The notes: a model not told the origin generated them from the letters alone. 64,000 nt of DNA from Plesiocystis pacifica SIR-1 (GCF_000170895.1 NZ_ABCS01000010.1:1-64000); one strand, 5' to 3'; counted from the stretch's first letter, positions 7,632 through 16,848 are shown. A program made the numbers and translations.

Positions 7632-9388
7632 CGCAGCCGGGCCTCCGCCCACGCGCGCAGCTTGCCCCGGCCGATCTTGGCGTTGTGCCGGATGTCGACG
7701 GGGAAGCCCTTGGCGTCGTCGTAGCGCAGGTAGTGGCGGACCCGATCGAGGCCCAGCGCGGGGGCCAGGGTGCCCTCGGCGTACTCGGCCTGGTGCTTGG
7801 CGAGCTCGCGCAGCTCGGCCTCGACGGTGGACCAGGCCTGGGCGTCCTTGCGCGCGGGGTGGTCGGGCTCGAGCTCGACGCACAGCGCAGCCTCGACGGC
7901 GCCGCCGCGCTGGGGACCCACGAGGGCGCAGCGGTACACGGCCGGGTGGGTCTCGAACACCTTCTCCGCGGGCACGGTGAACAGCGTCGACGCGCCCGGC
8001 TCGGCGGCGTCGAGCACGACCCGGTGGCTCTTGCGGCCGCAAAACCAGATCCGGCCCTGCTCGTCGCGCCAGCCCACGTCGCCCATGCGGTGCCAGATCC
8101 GGCGGCCGTCGTCGCTCTGCTCGACGATCTTGGCCTTCGCGGTGTTGGCCTCGTCGTTGAAGTAGGACTCCGTGACCATGGGGCCGCACACGGTGATCTC
8201 GCCGACCTCGCCGCGTTCGAGCTCGAGGGCGGGCGACCACTCGGGCACGGGCTCGTCGCTGATCTGGATGATGCGGACCTCGATGCTGGGCACGGGGAAG
8301 CCCACGCACACCCCCGCGCCGACCTCGGTGTGCGGCCAGGTCTCGCCGCGGATGCTGCGGCAGGGCAGGCAGGCCACGGGCAGGGACTCGGTCGCGCCGT
8401 AGGGCGGGAACAGGTCGGCGGTCGCGGGGACCATGCCGTGCCACCGGGCCATGGTCGGCCCGGGCAAGGGCGCGCCAGCGGCGATGACCCGGCGCAGGCT
8501 CGGGAGCTTGGCGCCGTGGGCCTCGCCGTAGCGGCCCACGGTGTTGAGCAGCGCCGGCGAGCCGAACATGGTGGTCACGCCGAAGCGCTGGACGGGCTCG
8601 AGGATGTTGCGCGGATCGACCTGGGCGGGCTTGGTCGAGTCCATGTCCGGGAGCACGGTGGTCATGCCCAGGGCCGGATCGAACAGGGCGAAGAGCGGGA
8701 AGGTCGGCAGGTTGACCTCGCCGGGCTCGATGCCAAACATCTCGCGCAGGGACTCGACCTGGGCCACGAAGGTGCGGTGGCGGTAGACCACGCCCTTGGG
8801 CGGCCCGGTGCTGCCGCTGGTGAACAAGATGGCGGCGATCTCTTCGCCCCGGGTGGGCTCGGGGCGGTCGCCGGCGGCCAGCCGCTCGGCGCCGAGGGCC
8901 TCGACGCGCTCGAGCTTGGTGCCGCCCAGGCCCATGCCGCCCACGTGCACGCGCTGGCGGATCGTCGCGCGCCCCCAGCCGAACAGGACCCGGGCGACGT
9001 GGGCCTTGGGGATGCCGATGAAGGCCGTGGGCTCGGCCCGGGCGATGCAGCTCTGCAGGCCCTTGATGCCCAGGCCCGGATCGATCATCACCGGGACCAC
9101 GCCGGCCTTGAACATCGCGAAGGTCAGGGCGAACAGCTCGGGGCTCGGCGGGACCATGAGCACGGCCCGGTGCCCGCGGGCGACGCCGACGGCGTGCAGG
9201 CCTGCGGCGATGCGATCGCTGCGCTCGTCGAGCTCGCGGTAGCTGACCTGGGTGTAGACCAGCTGGCCGTCTGCGTCGCGGCGCTTGGTCGGGAAGTAGA
9301 TCGCCGTGGCGTCGGGCTGGGAGGCGGCCATGCGCGGGAGCATGTCGGCGACGGTCGCCGGGAGCTCCCCTGCACCCTCCGTGCTCAC
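7628..9388 (-). CDS. oleC: OleC, beta-lactone synthetase
   Basis: 586 residues, GTG start overlapping the oleB stop (GTGA). It belongs to the ANL superfamily of adenylate-forming enzymes: the phosphate-binding loop SGSTGPPKG lies at about residue 191, a PPYGATE-type motif about two thirds along and the Asp-Gly-Arg-Arg hinge region near residue 427. OleC proteins use ATP to close 2-alkyl-3-hydroxy acids into beta-lactones, with AMP and pyrophosphate released. Length and neighbours fit OleC rather than an ordinary acyl-CoA ligase. Confidence 0.9.
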   Translation of the reverse strand: MSTEGAGELPATVADMLPRMAASQPDATAIYFPTKRRDADGQLVYTQVSYRELDERSDRIAAGLHAVGVARGHRAVLMVPPSPELFALTFAMFKAGVVPVMIDPGLGIKGLQSCIARAEPTAFIGIPKAHVARVLFGWGRATIRQRVHVGGMGLGGTKLERVEALGAERLAAGDRPEPTRGEEIAAILFTSGSTGPPKGVVYRHRTFVAQVESLREMFGIEPGEVNLPTFPLFALFDPALGMTTVLPDMDSTKPAQVDPRNILEPVQRFGVTTMFGSPALLNTVGRYGEAHGAKLPSLRRVIAAGAPLPGPTMARWHGMVPATADLFPPYGATESLPVACLPCRSIRGETWPHTEVGAGVCVGFPVPSIEVRIIQISDEPVPEWSPALELERGEVGEITVCGPMVTESYFNDEANTAKAKIVEQSDDGRRIWHRMGDVGWRDEQGRIWFCGRKSHRVVLDAAEPGASTLFTVPAEKVFETHPAVYRCALVGPQRGGAVEAALCVELEPDHPARKDAQAWSTVEAELRELAKHQAEYAEGTLAPALGLDRVRHYLRYDDAKGFPVDIRHNAKIGRGKLRAWAEARLR

Positions 9389-10353
9389 GGGGAGGCCTCC
9401 GCGGCGCTCGGGGCTGCTTTGTGGGCGCTGTCCTGAGCTGCGGTCGGTACCACGGCCGGCGCCATGAACTCGCGGACCAGCGCCTCGATCTCCTCCCCGG
9501 CGTCCTCGAGCACGTAGTGGCCGCAGTCTTCAAAGCGGTGCACGTCGGCGCTGGGCAGCTTGCGCTCCCAGACCTCGAGGAAGTGCTTGTCGAACACGAA
9601 GTCGCGCATGCCCCAGCAGATCAGCACGGGGTGGCTGTCGAACTTGGGCAGGGCCTCGCCGACCTCGGAGACGATGTCGAAGCCCGGATCCCGGGGCGCG
9701 AGGGGGATGTCCTGGACGAAGCGCAGCACGGCGCGGCGGTTGGCCCAGCTGTCGTAGGGGGCGATGAGGCCGTGGGCGACGGCGGGGTCGAGGGGGCGCC
9801 GGGTCACGCAGTAGCGGTTGGCCCCGCGGCTAAAGGCGTTGAAGCCCCGGACCAGCACCGTGCCCAGGCCCGTGCGCGTCAGCCGGAGCGTGCCGGGCAT
9901 GGCCTTGGCCGGCGGCAGGCCGAAGGCCGCGGTGTTGAGCAGCACGATGCGATCGACCTCGGCCTCGTGGGCGTGGGCCCAGCCCATGCCGATCATCCCG
10001 CCCCAGTCGTGGACCATGAGGTGGATGGGTCCAGCCTCGGTCAGGCGCAGGTGGGCGATGAGCTTGCCCAGGTCCTCGATGCGCCGCCCGAGCCGGTAGG
10101 GGTAGCGGGCGTCGTCGGGCTTGTCGGACTTGCCGCAGCCCATGTGGTCGGGGGCGACGACGCGGAACTGAGGCGAGAGGGCCTTGATCAGCCGGCGCCA
10201 ATAGAACGACCAGGTCGGGTTGCCGTGGACCATGACCACGACCGGCGCGCCCTCGCGGGGCCCCTCGTCGACGTAGTGCATGCGCAGGCCGGGCTCGACC
10301 TCGAAGTAGTGCTCGGCGAAGGGGTACAGCTGCTTGGAGACGGAGACCTGCAT
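9385..10353 (-). CDS. oleB: OleB, beta-lactone decarboxylase (alpha/beta hydrolase)
   Basis: 322 residues. Its ATG overlaps the oleA stop codon (TGATG). It has a haloalkane-dehalogenase-like alpha/beta fold: HGNPTWSF oxyanion region, nucleophile Asp116 in VHDWGG, and general base His279 in CGHYVLED. OleB removes CO2 from the cis-beta-lactone made by OleC to give the long-chain cis-olefin. A Pro/Ala-rich tail of ~25 residues follows the fold and could tether it in the OleBCD assembly; that part is inference. Confidence 0.9.
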   Translation of the reverse strand: MQVSVSKQLYPFAEHYFEVEPGLRMHYVDEGPREGAPVVVMVHGNPTWSFYWRRLIKALSPQFRVVAPDHMGCGKSDKPDDARYPYRLGRRIEDLGKLIAHLRLTEAGPIHLMVHDWGGMIGMGWAHAHEAEVDRIVLLNTAAFGLPPAKAMPGTLRLTRTGLGTVLVRGFNAFSRGANRYCVTRRPLDPAVAHGLIAPYDSWANRRAVLRFVQDIPLAPRDPGFDIVSEVGEALPKFDSHPVLICWGMRDFVFDKHFLEVWERKLPSADVHRFEDCGHYVLEDAGEEIEALVREFMAPAVVPTAAQDSAHKAAPSAAEASP

Positions 10354-11399
10354 CACCACACCACCTCGGCCATGGCGCAGTTGAGGCCCGAGCCGATGCC
10401 CATCAGCCCGACCCGGTCGCCGCGGCCGAGCCGGCCCGAGCTCGCGGCCTTGGACAGGACCATGGGCACGCCCGCGGGCCCGACGTTGCCAAACTCGGGG
10501 TAGGTCGCCAGGAGCTTGGCGGGGTCGAGCTCGAAGGTCTCGCAGAACTTGTCGGTGTGCGTGCGGCTGACCTGGTGGATCACGCACTCGTCGAGGGCGC
10601 CCGGGGTCCAGCCGAACTCGCGCTGGGCCGCGCGCCAGGCCTCCTTGGCCACGCGCAGGCCGGCGGTCAGCAGCTCGGCCGAGTCCGTCTCCATGCGGTC
10701 GACCTGGCCGCGGCACAGGCCGCTGTGCTGGGTCGCGGCCACGATCACGCTGCCGAGGAACTGGTGGCTGTAGCCGCCCTCGGCCCGCTTCTCAGCCAGC
10801 GCCTGGGCCAGATCCGTGCGCGCCAGGACCATGGCGGCCGCGGTCCCGCCGAGGGTCAAGGTCGCGAAGTTCGACCAGAAGTCCTCGCGGGTCGAGTCGG
10901 GCGCGCTGAGCCGCTCGATGGTCTTGTCGATCACGTAGCGGCTGTCCTCGCCGTCGACGACGATGCCGTAGTCGAGCTGCCCGCGCTCGATCATGTTGCC
11001 GATGATGTCCATGCCGTTGATGAACCCGAGGCAGGCGTTGCCGACGTCGAAGTTGAGGCAGGTCGGGGGCAGGCCGAGCTTGCCGTGGACCAGGCAGGCC
11101 GTGGACGGCTCGACGAAGTCGCGGCACACGGAGGTGCTGATCAGCACGCCGATGCGCTCGGGGTCGACCCCGGACTCGGCGATGGCCCGGCGCGCCGCGA
11201 GGGTCGCCGCGTCCGAGGGGCTGACGCTCGCGGGCCACATCCGCCGGGCCTTGATGCCGGTGAGCGTCTCGAGGATCCCGGGGGGCAGGCCGAGGCGCTG
11301 CATGGGCGCGGCTAGTCGATTCTCGAGGTCCGTGGAGCTGACCCGGTAGGGGGCGTCGACGTGGGCGACGCTGCAGATCGAGACGTTGGCGAAGCGCAT
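10353..11399 (-). CDS. oleA: OleA, head-to-head acyl-CoA condensing enzyme
   Basis: 348 residues from the ATG at 11399, close to the usual OleA length. It has the thiolase/KAS III fold with catalytic Cys123 in NACLGFING, His275 in VIHQVS and Asn305 in FGNVGPAG. The 30-residue gap from His to Asn equals that of characterised OleA. NACLGF..G is typical of OleA rather than FabH. The enzyme joins two acyl-CoAs by Claisen condensation to a 2-alkyl-3-oxoalkanoic acid, the first step to long-chain olefins. It is the first gene of a five-gene operon whose members overlap by 1-25 bases. The promoter must lie in the 215-base divergent gap to the GIDE-like gene. Confidence 0.92.
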   Translation of the reverse strand: MRFANVSICSVAHVDAPYRVSSTDLENRLAAPMQRLGLPPGILETLTGIKARRMWPASVSPSDAATLAARRAIAESGVDPERIGVLISTSVCRDFVEPSTACLVHGKLGLPPTCLNFDVGNACLGFINGMDIIGNMIERGQLDYGIVVDGEDSRYVIDKTIERLSAPDSTREDFWSNFATLTLGGTAAAMVLARTDLAQALAEKRAEGGYSHQFLGSVIVAATQHSGLCRGQVDRMETDSAELLTAGLRVAKEAWRAAQREFGWTPGALDECVIHQVSRTHTDKFCETFELDPAKLLATYPEFGNVGPAGVPMVLSKAASSGRLGRGDRVGLMGIGSGLNCAMAEVVW

Positions 11400-11614
11400 G
11401 CGGGACCGTGGCGGGCACCCTACTCTCGGGGGCGATGGGCGACAAACCCAGGCGCGCGAGGCTCGGCGCGGGCTGTCGCACATGGGCGAGGTCACCGTGA
11501 GGTGAACCCGCCTCGCACCCAAGGCGGCGCCGAGTCAATCTCGAGTCGACGGCCGCGTGGCTCCCCATCTGGGTCCCCACCGCCGAGCGGGTAGCTGCTA
11601 ATCTGGCCGCGCCC

Positions 11615-12226
11615 GTGCAGTTCCTTGCCCTGTGTGCCGCGCTTGCCGTGTTCGCCCTGCTCTTGTATCGACTGCGCCGTTTTCTGTCCGGCGCACCGCG
11701 GGTCGCCATCGACAGCGTCCGTCCAGGCTGGGTCGAGGTCGCGGGCCAAGTGAAGGGCCTTCAGCGGGACGCCGGGGCGCTGTGCCGTGCGCCGATCTCC
11801 GGCCGCGAGGCCGTGGCCTGGCGCGTGCTGATCGAGCAGGAGACCGGGGTCCGCGGTTGGGAGCCGGTGGTCGATCTTCGCGACGGCGTCGACTTCGAGC
11901 TCGACGACGGCAGCGGCCGGATCCGAGTGTGCGCCGCGAGCTCGCCTTTGTCCCTCGACGTCGGCGAGCGCCGCGGCAAGGGGGGACCCTTCGCCCCGCC
12001 GCCGGCCATCGTCGAGCAGCTCATCGCCCGCCACCGAAACCCCCACGGCGTGCTCTTTCACAAGGGCTTTCGCTGGCGCGAGTGGGTCATCGAGGACGGG
12101 CGCCGGGTGAGGGTCAACGGGTGGGTCAAGGCGGTGCCGGGGGATCGGGCGGTCGGCTATCGCCGGGTCGACGACGAGCTCGTCCTCGCGGGCGCGGACA
12201 ATCGACCCCTCGAAGTCATCGATTGA
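11615..12226 (+). CDS. GIDE-domain-like membrane protein
   Basis: 203 residues, GTG start. A single N-terminal membrane segment (residues ~3-20) is followed by a basic RLRRF stretch and a soluble domain of about 170 residues. WVEVAGQVKG near 39, PISGREAVAWRVLIEQ near 63, a DLRDGVDFELDDGSGRIRV block and a final strand resemble the GIDE domain of mitochondrial E3 ligase MUL1/MAPL. The RING finger is absent, so the protein would be a membrane-anchored sensor or scaffold rather than a ligase. It is divergent from the ole operon and not obviously linked to it. Confidence 0.55.
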   Translation: MQFLALCAALAVFALLLYRLRRFLSGAPRVAIDSVRPGWVEVAGQVKGLQRDAGALCRAPISGREAVAWRVLIEQETGVRGWEPVVDLRDGVDFELDDGSGRIRVCAASSPLSLDVGERRGKGGPFAPPPAIVEQLIARHRNPHGVLFHKGFRWREWVIEDGRRVRVNGWVKAVPGDRAVGYRRVDDELVLAGADNRPLEVID

Positions 12227-12315
12227 TTCGGCGCGCGGACGCCGTGCTGGACGGCGGCGAGGCTCGTGTCTCGGACCTCTGCCCGGCGCGCGCGAGCTTT
12301 TGAGATACTCGGCCC

Positions 12316-13566
12316 ATGATTCGAAGGTCTTGGTGTGGACTCGCGGCCCTGCTGCTGTGTGCGTGCCCCGCTGATGACGTCGCGCCGTCCGACGGCGGCG
12401 GGACGGAGGACGAAGTCGGCGAGAGCGAGACCACGGACGGGGAGAGCGAGGCCGGCGAGGAGGACACGGGCGGTCCGCCGCCAGCGCCCGCGGACGCGCC
12501 CGACGAGCTCGGCCCCGTCGCCGTCGGCTACACCCAGCTGACCGCCGTCGACCCCGAGCGCGACGATCGGACCCTGCTCGTCGACGTCTGGTACCCCGCC
12601 GGCGAGTTCGACGAGGGCGCCGCCGCGCCGGCGGGCTACCTGCTCGGCGGCCTGTTCACGCTGCCCTCGGAGGTCGCCTGGGCCGACGTGCCCGTGCGCG
12701 ACGACCCCGAGCAGAGCCTGGTGATCTTCTCGCACGGCTATCGGGGCATCAGCACCCAGAGCTTCGAGCTGTGCGAGACCCTGGCCAGCCACGGCTTCAT
12801 CGTCGTCGCCCCCGAGCACACCGGGAACTCGCAGGCCGACCCCTCGGACGACTTCGACACGGCCGCGGGTCACCGGGTCCTGGACGTGTCCTTCTTGCTC
12901 GACCTGTTCGAGGCCAAGGAGGCGGACGCCGAAGACATGTTCCACGGGCGCATCGGCGACGCGGGCTACGGCGTGGTCGGGCACTCCTTCGGTGGCATGA
13001 CCTCCGTGGGCGCCGCCGCGGGCTGGGCCGGCGCGCCACCGGATCCGCGGGTCACCGCCATCGCCCCGATCTCGGCGGTCATCGACGGCGATCTGCAGTC
13101 GTCCCAGCGCAACAGCCCCAACGCGGGCTTCACCGCCGAGCAGCTGGCGAGCATCACCGTGCCGGTCATGCTGCTCGGCGGCACCGAGGACGTGGGCGTG
13201 CCCGTCGAGAACAACGCCCTGGCCTTCGAGGGCATGAGCGCCGCGTCCAGCGTGTATCGGGCCGACATCATCGGGGCCAACCACACCCACTTCTCCAACG
13301 TGTGCACCATCGGCGAGCTGCTCATCGCCATGGGCATCCCCAAGGAGATGTGGGAGGCGATCGGGGCGGGCGACCTCATCGGCCCCTACGACGCGACCTG
13401 TGGCCCCGAGGCCTTCCCCATCGAGGAGGCCGTCCGCCTGCAGAACCTCTACGTGGTCGCCTTCTTGCGCAGGCACATGCTGGGCGAGGCGGGCTACGAT
13501 CACTACCTCTCGCCGGAGTACGCCGACACCGAGGCGGCGATCATCTACTGGGAGCGCGAGCGCTAA
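12316..13566 (+). CDS. PAF-acetylhydrolase-like alpha/beta hydrolase lipoprotein
   Basis: 416 residues. The signal peptide ends in a lipobox-like LLCAC (Cys near 17); a short acidic spacer reaches residue ~60. Then comes an alpha/beta hydrolase: TLLVDVWYPAG, oxyanion loop FSHGYRG, HGF.VV.PEHTGN, nucleophile Ser224 in GHSFGG, and a late NHTHFSN block with the likely catalytic His. The order and the DVWYP motif fit the platelet-activating-factor acetylhydrolase/dienelactone hydrolase group, which cleaves short or oxidised acyl groups from phospholipids. It would act outside the inner membrane. It is convergent with the SUKH gene. Confidence 0.75.
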   Translation: MIRRSWCGLAALLLCACPADDVAPSDGGGTEDEVGESETTDGESEAGEEDTGGPPPAPADAPDELGPVAVGYTQLTAVDPERDDRTLLVDVWYPAGEFDEGAAAPAGYLLGGLFTLPSEVAWADVPVRDDPEQSLVIFSHGYRGISTQSFELCETLASHGFIVVAPEHTGNSQADPSDDFDTAAGHRVLDVSFLLDLFEAKEADAEDMFHGRIGDAGYGVVGHSFGGMTSVGAAAGWAGAPPDPRVTAIAPISAVIDGDLQSSQRNSPNAGFTAEQLASITVPVMLLGGTEDVGVPVENNALAFEGMSAASSVYRADIIGANHTHFSNVCTIGELLIAMGIPKEMWEAIGAGDLIGPYDATCGPEAFPIEEAVRLQNLYVVAFLRRHMLGEAGYDHYLSPEYADTEAAIIYWERER

Positions 13567-13641
13567 ACGGCCGCGCTGGGAGCAGCTGTGGGAGCTCCCT
13601 CTCGACGAGGCGCGTGCGCTTCGACGTCGAGGTCCAGCGGA

Positions 13642-14217
13642 CTAGTCGAACTCGATGAAGCCGGGCTCGGAGAAGCCGTAGGCCCCGTTGGCGAGGGCGC
13701 TCAGGTGCGCCCGGAGCATGTCCTCGAGCCCGCTCCAGCGGGCCAGGTAGGGCCCCTGGCCGTCCTGAAACTCCATCGCGATGATCTGACCCACGCGACC
13801 GTTGGGCCCGGGGGCGAGGTCGTAGCAGTACTCGTTGCCGCAGCCGTCCTGGGCCAGCGGCACCCACTGCGGCTGCCAGTAGGTCCGCGCCAGGCGGCCG
13901 TCGTCGAAGCGGCCGTCGCCCCAGCTCGTGACGTTGGCGAAGTGTCGGCTGAAGTCGATCTCCCGGGTCCCGCGAATGCCCTCGGCGATGCGCTTGGGGT
14001 CGTTGGCGCCGTAGTTGCCCATGAAGTTGAGGGCGTTGCGGTTGGTCTTCAGCCAGGTCTTCAGCTCGCCGGGGAGCTCGGCGCCGGCGGCCTCGGCGAT
14101 CGCCGCGAGCTCATCGTCGGTGGCCGGCTCGAAGCACGACCAGCTCTCGAACACCGAGTCGGCGCCCGCGGTCTTCAAGGCCTCACGGTACTGCTCCAGC
14201 AAGTTGGCGATCGACAT
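13642..14217 (-). CDS. SMI1/KNR4 (SUKH) family protein
   Basis: 191 residues, cytoplasmic, without signal or membrane segment. An early FEPATDDELAAIAEAAGAELPGELKTWL helix matches the first conserved SUKH motif. The WVPLAQDGCGNEYCYDL block in the middle is the second, and LARW.GLEDML closes the domain. SUKH proteins often act as immunity proteins to polymorphic toxins, but none lies beside this gene, so it may be an orphan immunity gene or have another cellular role. Its start faces the acyl-CoA dehydrogenase gene, with 69 bases between the two. Confidence 0.8.
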   Translation of the reverse strand: MSIANLLEQYREALKTAGADSVFESWSCFEPATDDELAAIAEAAGAELPGELKTWLKTNRNALNFMGNYGANDPKRIAEGIRGTREIDFSRHFANVTSWGDGRFDDGRLARTYWQPQWVPLAQDGCGNEYCYDLAPGPNGRVGQIIAMEFQDGQGPYLARWSGLEDMLRAHLSALANGAYGFSEPGFIEFD

Positions 14218-14286
14218 GGGCGCACCCTTCCTAGCCCGCCAAAGCGCCGGTGGTCAACGAGCCATGTTAAGCTGCTCGCGCGACTC

Positions 14287-15789
14287 ATGAATGCCTCCAG
14301 ACCCCCCTTTGACGAGTTCCTGAGTCGCTTCTCGAGGCGGATCCAACACCTCTTGCGCGAGCGCGAGGACCCCGACCGCCTGGGCCTCGAGCGCGGCATG
14401 CCGCCCTTCGTGCTGCGAGAGGTCCTCGCCGCCGATCCGCTCTCGGCCTTCATCCCGGTCGAACACGGCGGCCGCGGGACGAGCATCGAAGAGGGCGGGG
14501 CCGTGCTCGAGGCGATGGCCTACGAGTCCCTCGGGCTCGGCCTCATCCTCGGCATCAGCGGCCTGTTGTTTCTCCAGCCCTTCACCAAGTACGGCCAGGA
14601 GGCGGTCAAGGCCAAGGTCTACGAGGGCTTCTTGCGCGACCGCAAGCTCGGCGGCCTGATGCTCACGGAGCCGGGCCACGGCAGCGACGCGCTCAACATG
14701 CAGACCCGCTGGACCCTCGAGGACGGCGTCCACGAGCTCCGCGGCACGAAGCACTGGGCGGGGCTCACGGGCTGGGCGGATTATTGGCTTTTGTCGGCTC
14801 GCCGCGTCTACGAGGACGGAAGCCTCTCGCGGGACGTCGACTTGTTCATGTGCGACCTCGACGAGCCCGGCCAGCGGGTGATCGTCGAGGAGCGCTACAA
14901 CAACCTCGGGCTGCACATGATCCCCTACGGCCGGAACCGGATCGAGGCGTCGATCCCCGCGGCGCAGCGCCTGACGCCGCGCACGACCGGGGTCAAGCTG
15001 CTCCTCGACCACCTCAACCGCAGCCGCATGCAAATGGTAGCGATGGCCATGGGCTTCCTGCGTCGCATGCTCGACGAGGCCACGGCCCACTGCCGCGCGC
15101 GCGAGGTCGGCGGTCAGTCGCTGCTCGGCTACGACCAGGTCCAGGCGCGCTTGGTCGAGATGCAGTCCGCGGTCACGGTGTGCACGGCGATGTCGGTGCA
15201 CATGGCCGAGCACGCCGGCCTCGAGTTCAACCTGGCGGCGCGCGGCGTCGAAGCCAACGCGATGAAGAGCTGGGCCACGGACGCCATGCACGAGTCGGCG
15301 CAGTCGCTGCTCCAGCTGTGCGGGGCCATGGGCTATCGCTTCGACCACATCGCCGGGCGCTCTGTCGTGGACAGCCGCCCGTGGTCGATCGCCGAGGGCT
15401 CGAACGACATTCTCTACGACCAGATCGGCAACGCCTTCGTTCGTCAGATGCGGATCGCCAAGCAGCGCAAGCTCGGCGCCGTCATGGCCGGCGAAGCGCT
15501 CACGGCTCGGGCGAGCGAGCGCCTCGGGACCCTGCTCGACGTCGAGGTCGACGCTCCCCTGGCGCAGCGCGAGCAGGTTCAGCTCGGGCGCGTCGTCAGC
15601 CGGGTCATCGCCATGGAGATGACCCTCGAGCTGGGGGCGCGGGGCTACGCGGCGGACCTCATCGAGGCGAGCGTGGGCTGCCTGACCCGGGAGATCGCGG
15701 GGCTGCTGGCCGACTACGTCCGGGCCTCGCCGGGGCAGCAGGTCGACCTGGAGCGCGCCAGCGCCCCGTGGAGGGAGTTCCTGGGTTAG
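14287..15789 (+). CDS. Acyl-CoA dehydrogenase
   Basis: 500 residues from the ATG at 14287. The three-part acyl-CoA dehydrogenase fold is visible: an N-terminal helical domain, a middle beta domain with MLTEPGHGSDAL and GTKHWAGLTGWADYW (flavin and substrate contacts), and a C-terminal helical domain with a long MKSWATDAMHESAQSLLQL helix and SIAEGSNDILYDQIG. FAD-dependent alpha-beta oxidation of an acyl thioester is expected. It is ~120 residues longer than the short-chain enzymes because of an extra C-terminal helical part. It converges on a crotonase gene 8 bases away, but the two are on opposite strands. Confidence 0.85.
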   Translation: MNASRPPFDEFLSRFSRRIQHLLREREDPDRLGLERGMPPFVLREVLAADPLSAFIPVEHGGRGTSIEEGGAVLEAMAYESLGLGLILGISGLLFLQPFTKYGQEAVKAKVYEGFLRDRKLGGLMLTEPGHGSDALNMQTRWTLEDGVHELRGTKHWAGLTGWADYWLLSARRVYEDGSLSRDVDLFMCDLDEPGQRVIVEERYNNLGLHMIPYGRNRIEASIPAAQRLTPRTTGVKLLLDHLNRSRMQMVAMAMGFLRRMLDEATAHCRAREVGGQSLLGYDQVQARLVEMQSAVTVCTAMSVHMAEHAGLEFNLAARGVEANAMKSWATDAMHESAQSLLQLCGAMGYRFDHIAGRSVVDSRPWSIAEGSNDILYDQIGNAFVRQMRIAKQRKLGAVMAGEALTARASERLGTLLDVEVDAPLAQREQVQLGRVVSRVIAMEMTLELGARGYAADLIEASVGCLTREIAGLLADYVRASPGQQVDLERASAPWREFLG

Positions 15790-15797
15790 TCGGTGCG

Positions 15798-16715
15798 CTA
15801 GCCCTTGTGCGTCGAGGGCCCGAAGTCGCCGAAGGGATCGTCGCGCTCGTGCACGGCCTGCTTGAAGCCGACCTCGGCGGCCCGGCGGGCGAAGGCGTGG
15901 CCCTCGGCGGTGTGCCGGGCGACGCCGTCGAACACGGTGCCGAGGATCTGCGTGGTGTGCAGCCCCTGGGCCATGACGGTCTGGTTGAGCAGCAGCTTGT
16001 GCATGACCAGCTGGTTGATCGGCACCCGGGCGATGCGCTCGAGCAGGTTCTCAAAGCGCGCGTCGAGCTGGTCCGCGGGCGCGCTCTCGATGGCCAGGCC
16101 CCACTCGACGGCCTCCTTGCCCGAGAGGCAGTCGCCGGTGAACAGCAGGCGCTTGGCCTTCTCGAGGCCGACGCGGTGGACCCACAGCGAGCTCGTGGGC
16201 ACGCCCCAGACCCGCGCCGGCGGGTAGCCGATCTTGGCGTCGTCCTCGATGACCAGCAGGTCCGAGCACAGCGCCATGTCGGTCCCGCCGGCGACGCAAA
16301 AGCCGTGGACCTTGCAGACCACGGGCTTGTCGCTGTGGAACAGGCTCATGAAGCCGCGGACGTTGCGGCTCATCATCGCGTAGTCGACGGTCGGGTCCCA
16401 GTCGCCGCCGGGCTGGTGGTTGGTGGCGATCACGGCGGGGTCGAGGGGTGAGCCCGCGAGCGAGGCGTCGCCGAACTCTTCCATGCCGTGGATGCCCTCG
16501 GCGGAGGCGACCAGATCGTAGCCGCCGCAAAAGCCCTTCCCGGCCCCGGACAGGGCGATCACGTGGACGCTCGGGTCGAGGTTGGCCCGCTCGACGCACG
16601 CGGCGAGCTCGCGCGGCATGGCCATGGTGATGCCGTTCCCCCGCTCTGGGCGGTCGAGGGTGATGCGGGCGATCCGTCCGTCGACGGCGTAGGTCATGGT
16701 GCTGAGCTCGGCCAT
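15798..16715 (-). CDS. Enoyl-CoA hydratase/isomerase (crotonase) family protein
   Basis: 305 residues from the ATG at 16715. It has a crotonase fold: ARITLDRPERGN, the oxyanion-hole segment GKGFCGGYDL, a second hole segment at HGFCVAGGTDMALCSDL, then a helical C-terminus. The usual two catalytic glutamates are not both present at their expected places, so hydratase chemistry is not assured; isomerase, hydrolase or dehalogenase activity is possible. An insert of ~35 residues follows the first oxyanion motif. The gene lies downstream of the PlsC-type gene on the same strand but is separated from it by an ankyrin-like remnant. Confidence 0.8.
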   Translation of the reverse strand: MAELSTMTYAVDGRIARITLDRPERGNGITMAMPRELAACVERANLDPSVHVIALSGAGKGFCGGYDLVASAEGIHGMEEFGDASLAGSPLDPAVIATNHQPGGDWDPTVDYAMMSRNVRGFMSLFHSDKPVVCKVHGFCVAGGTDMALCSDLLVIEDDAKIGYPPARVWGVPTSSLWVHRVGLEKAKRLLFTGDCLSGKEAVEWGLAIESAPADQLDARFENLLERIARVPINQLVMHKLLLNQTVMAQGLHTTQILGTVFDGVARHTAEGHAFARRAAEVGFKQAVHERDDPFGDFGPSTHKG

Positions 16716-16744
16716 GGACCGGAGTCTGCCCGAGAAATCGCGCC

Positions 16745-16848
16745 TCGGGTCGGGCCCGTCTCCGCGAGTTCGCTTCGAGCAGCGTGAGGATCTCGGCGAG
16801 GCTCCGCTCGCGGGCGAAGTCGAAGGCGTCCTTGCCCTGCGGCTCCGG
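16745..16848 (-). pseudogene. Ankyrin-repeat gene remnant
   Basis: Between the crotonase start and the PlsC stop, the minus strand reads GKDAFDFARERSLAEILTLLEA, i.e. one C-terminal ankyrin repeat (GKTALDLARE..HAEIVALLE type). There is no start codon or room for more repeats, because the PlsC gene begins where the rest should be. I take it as the 3' relic of a deleted ankyrin gene. Confidence 0.45.

Noticed and set aside
13642..14217. SUKH protein as part of a toxin-immunity pair
   Set aside because: Neighbours are a hydrolase lipoprotein and an acyl-CoA dehydrogenase; no polymorphic toxin or Rhs element is near.
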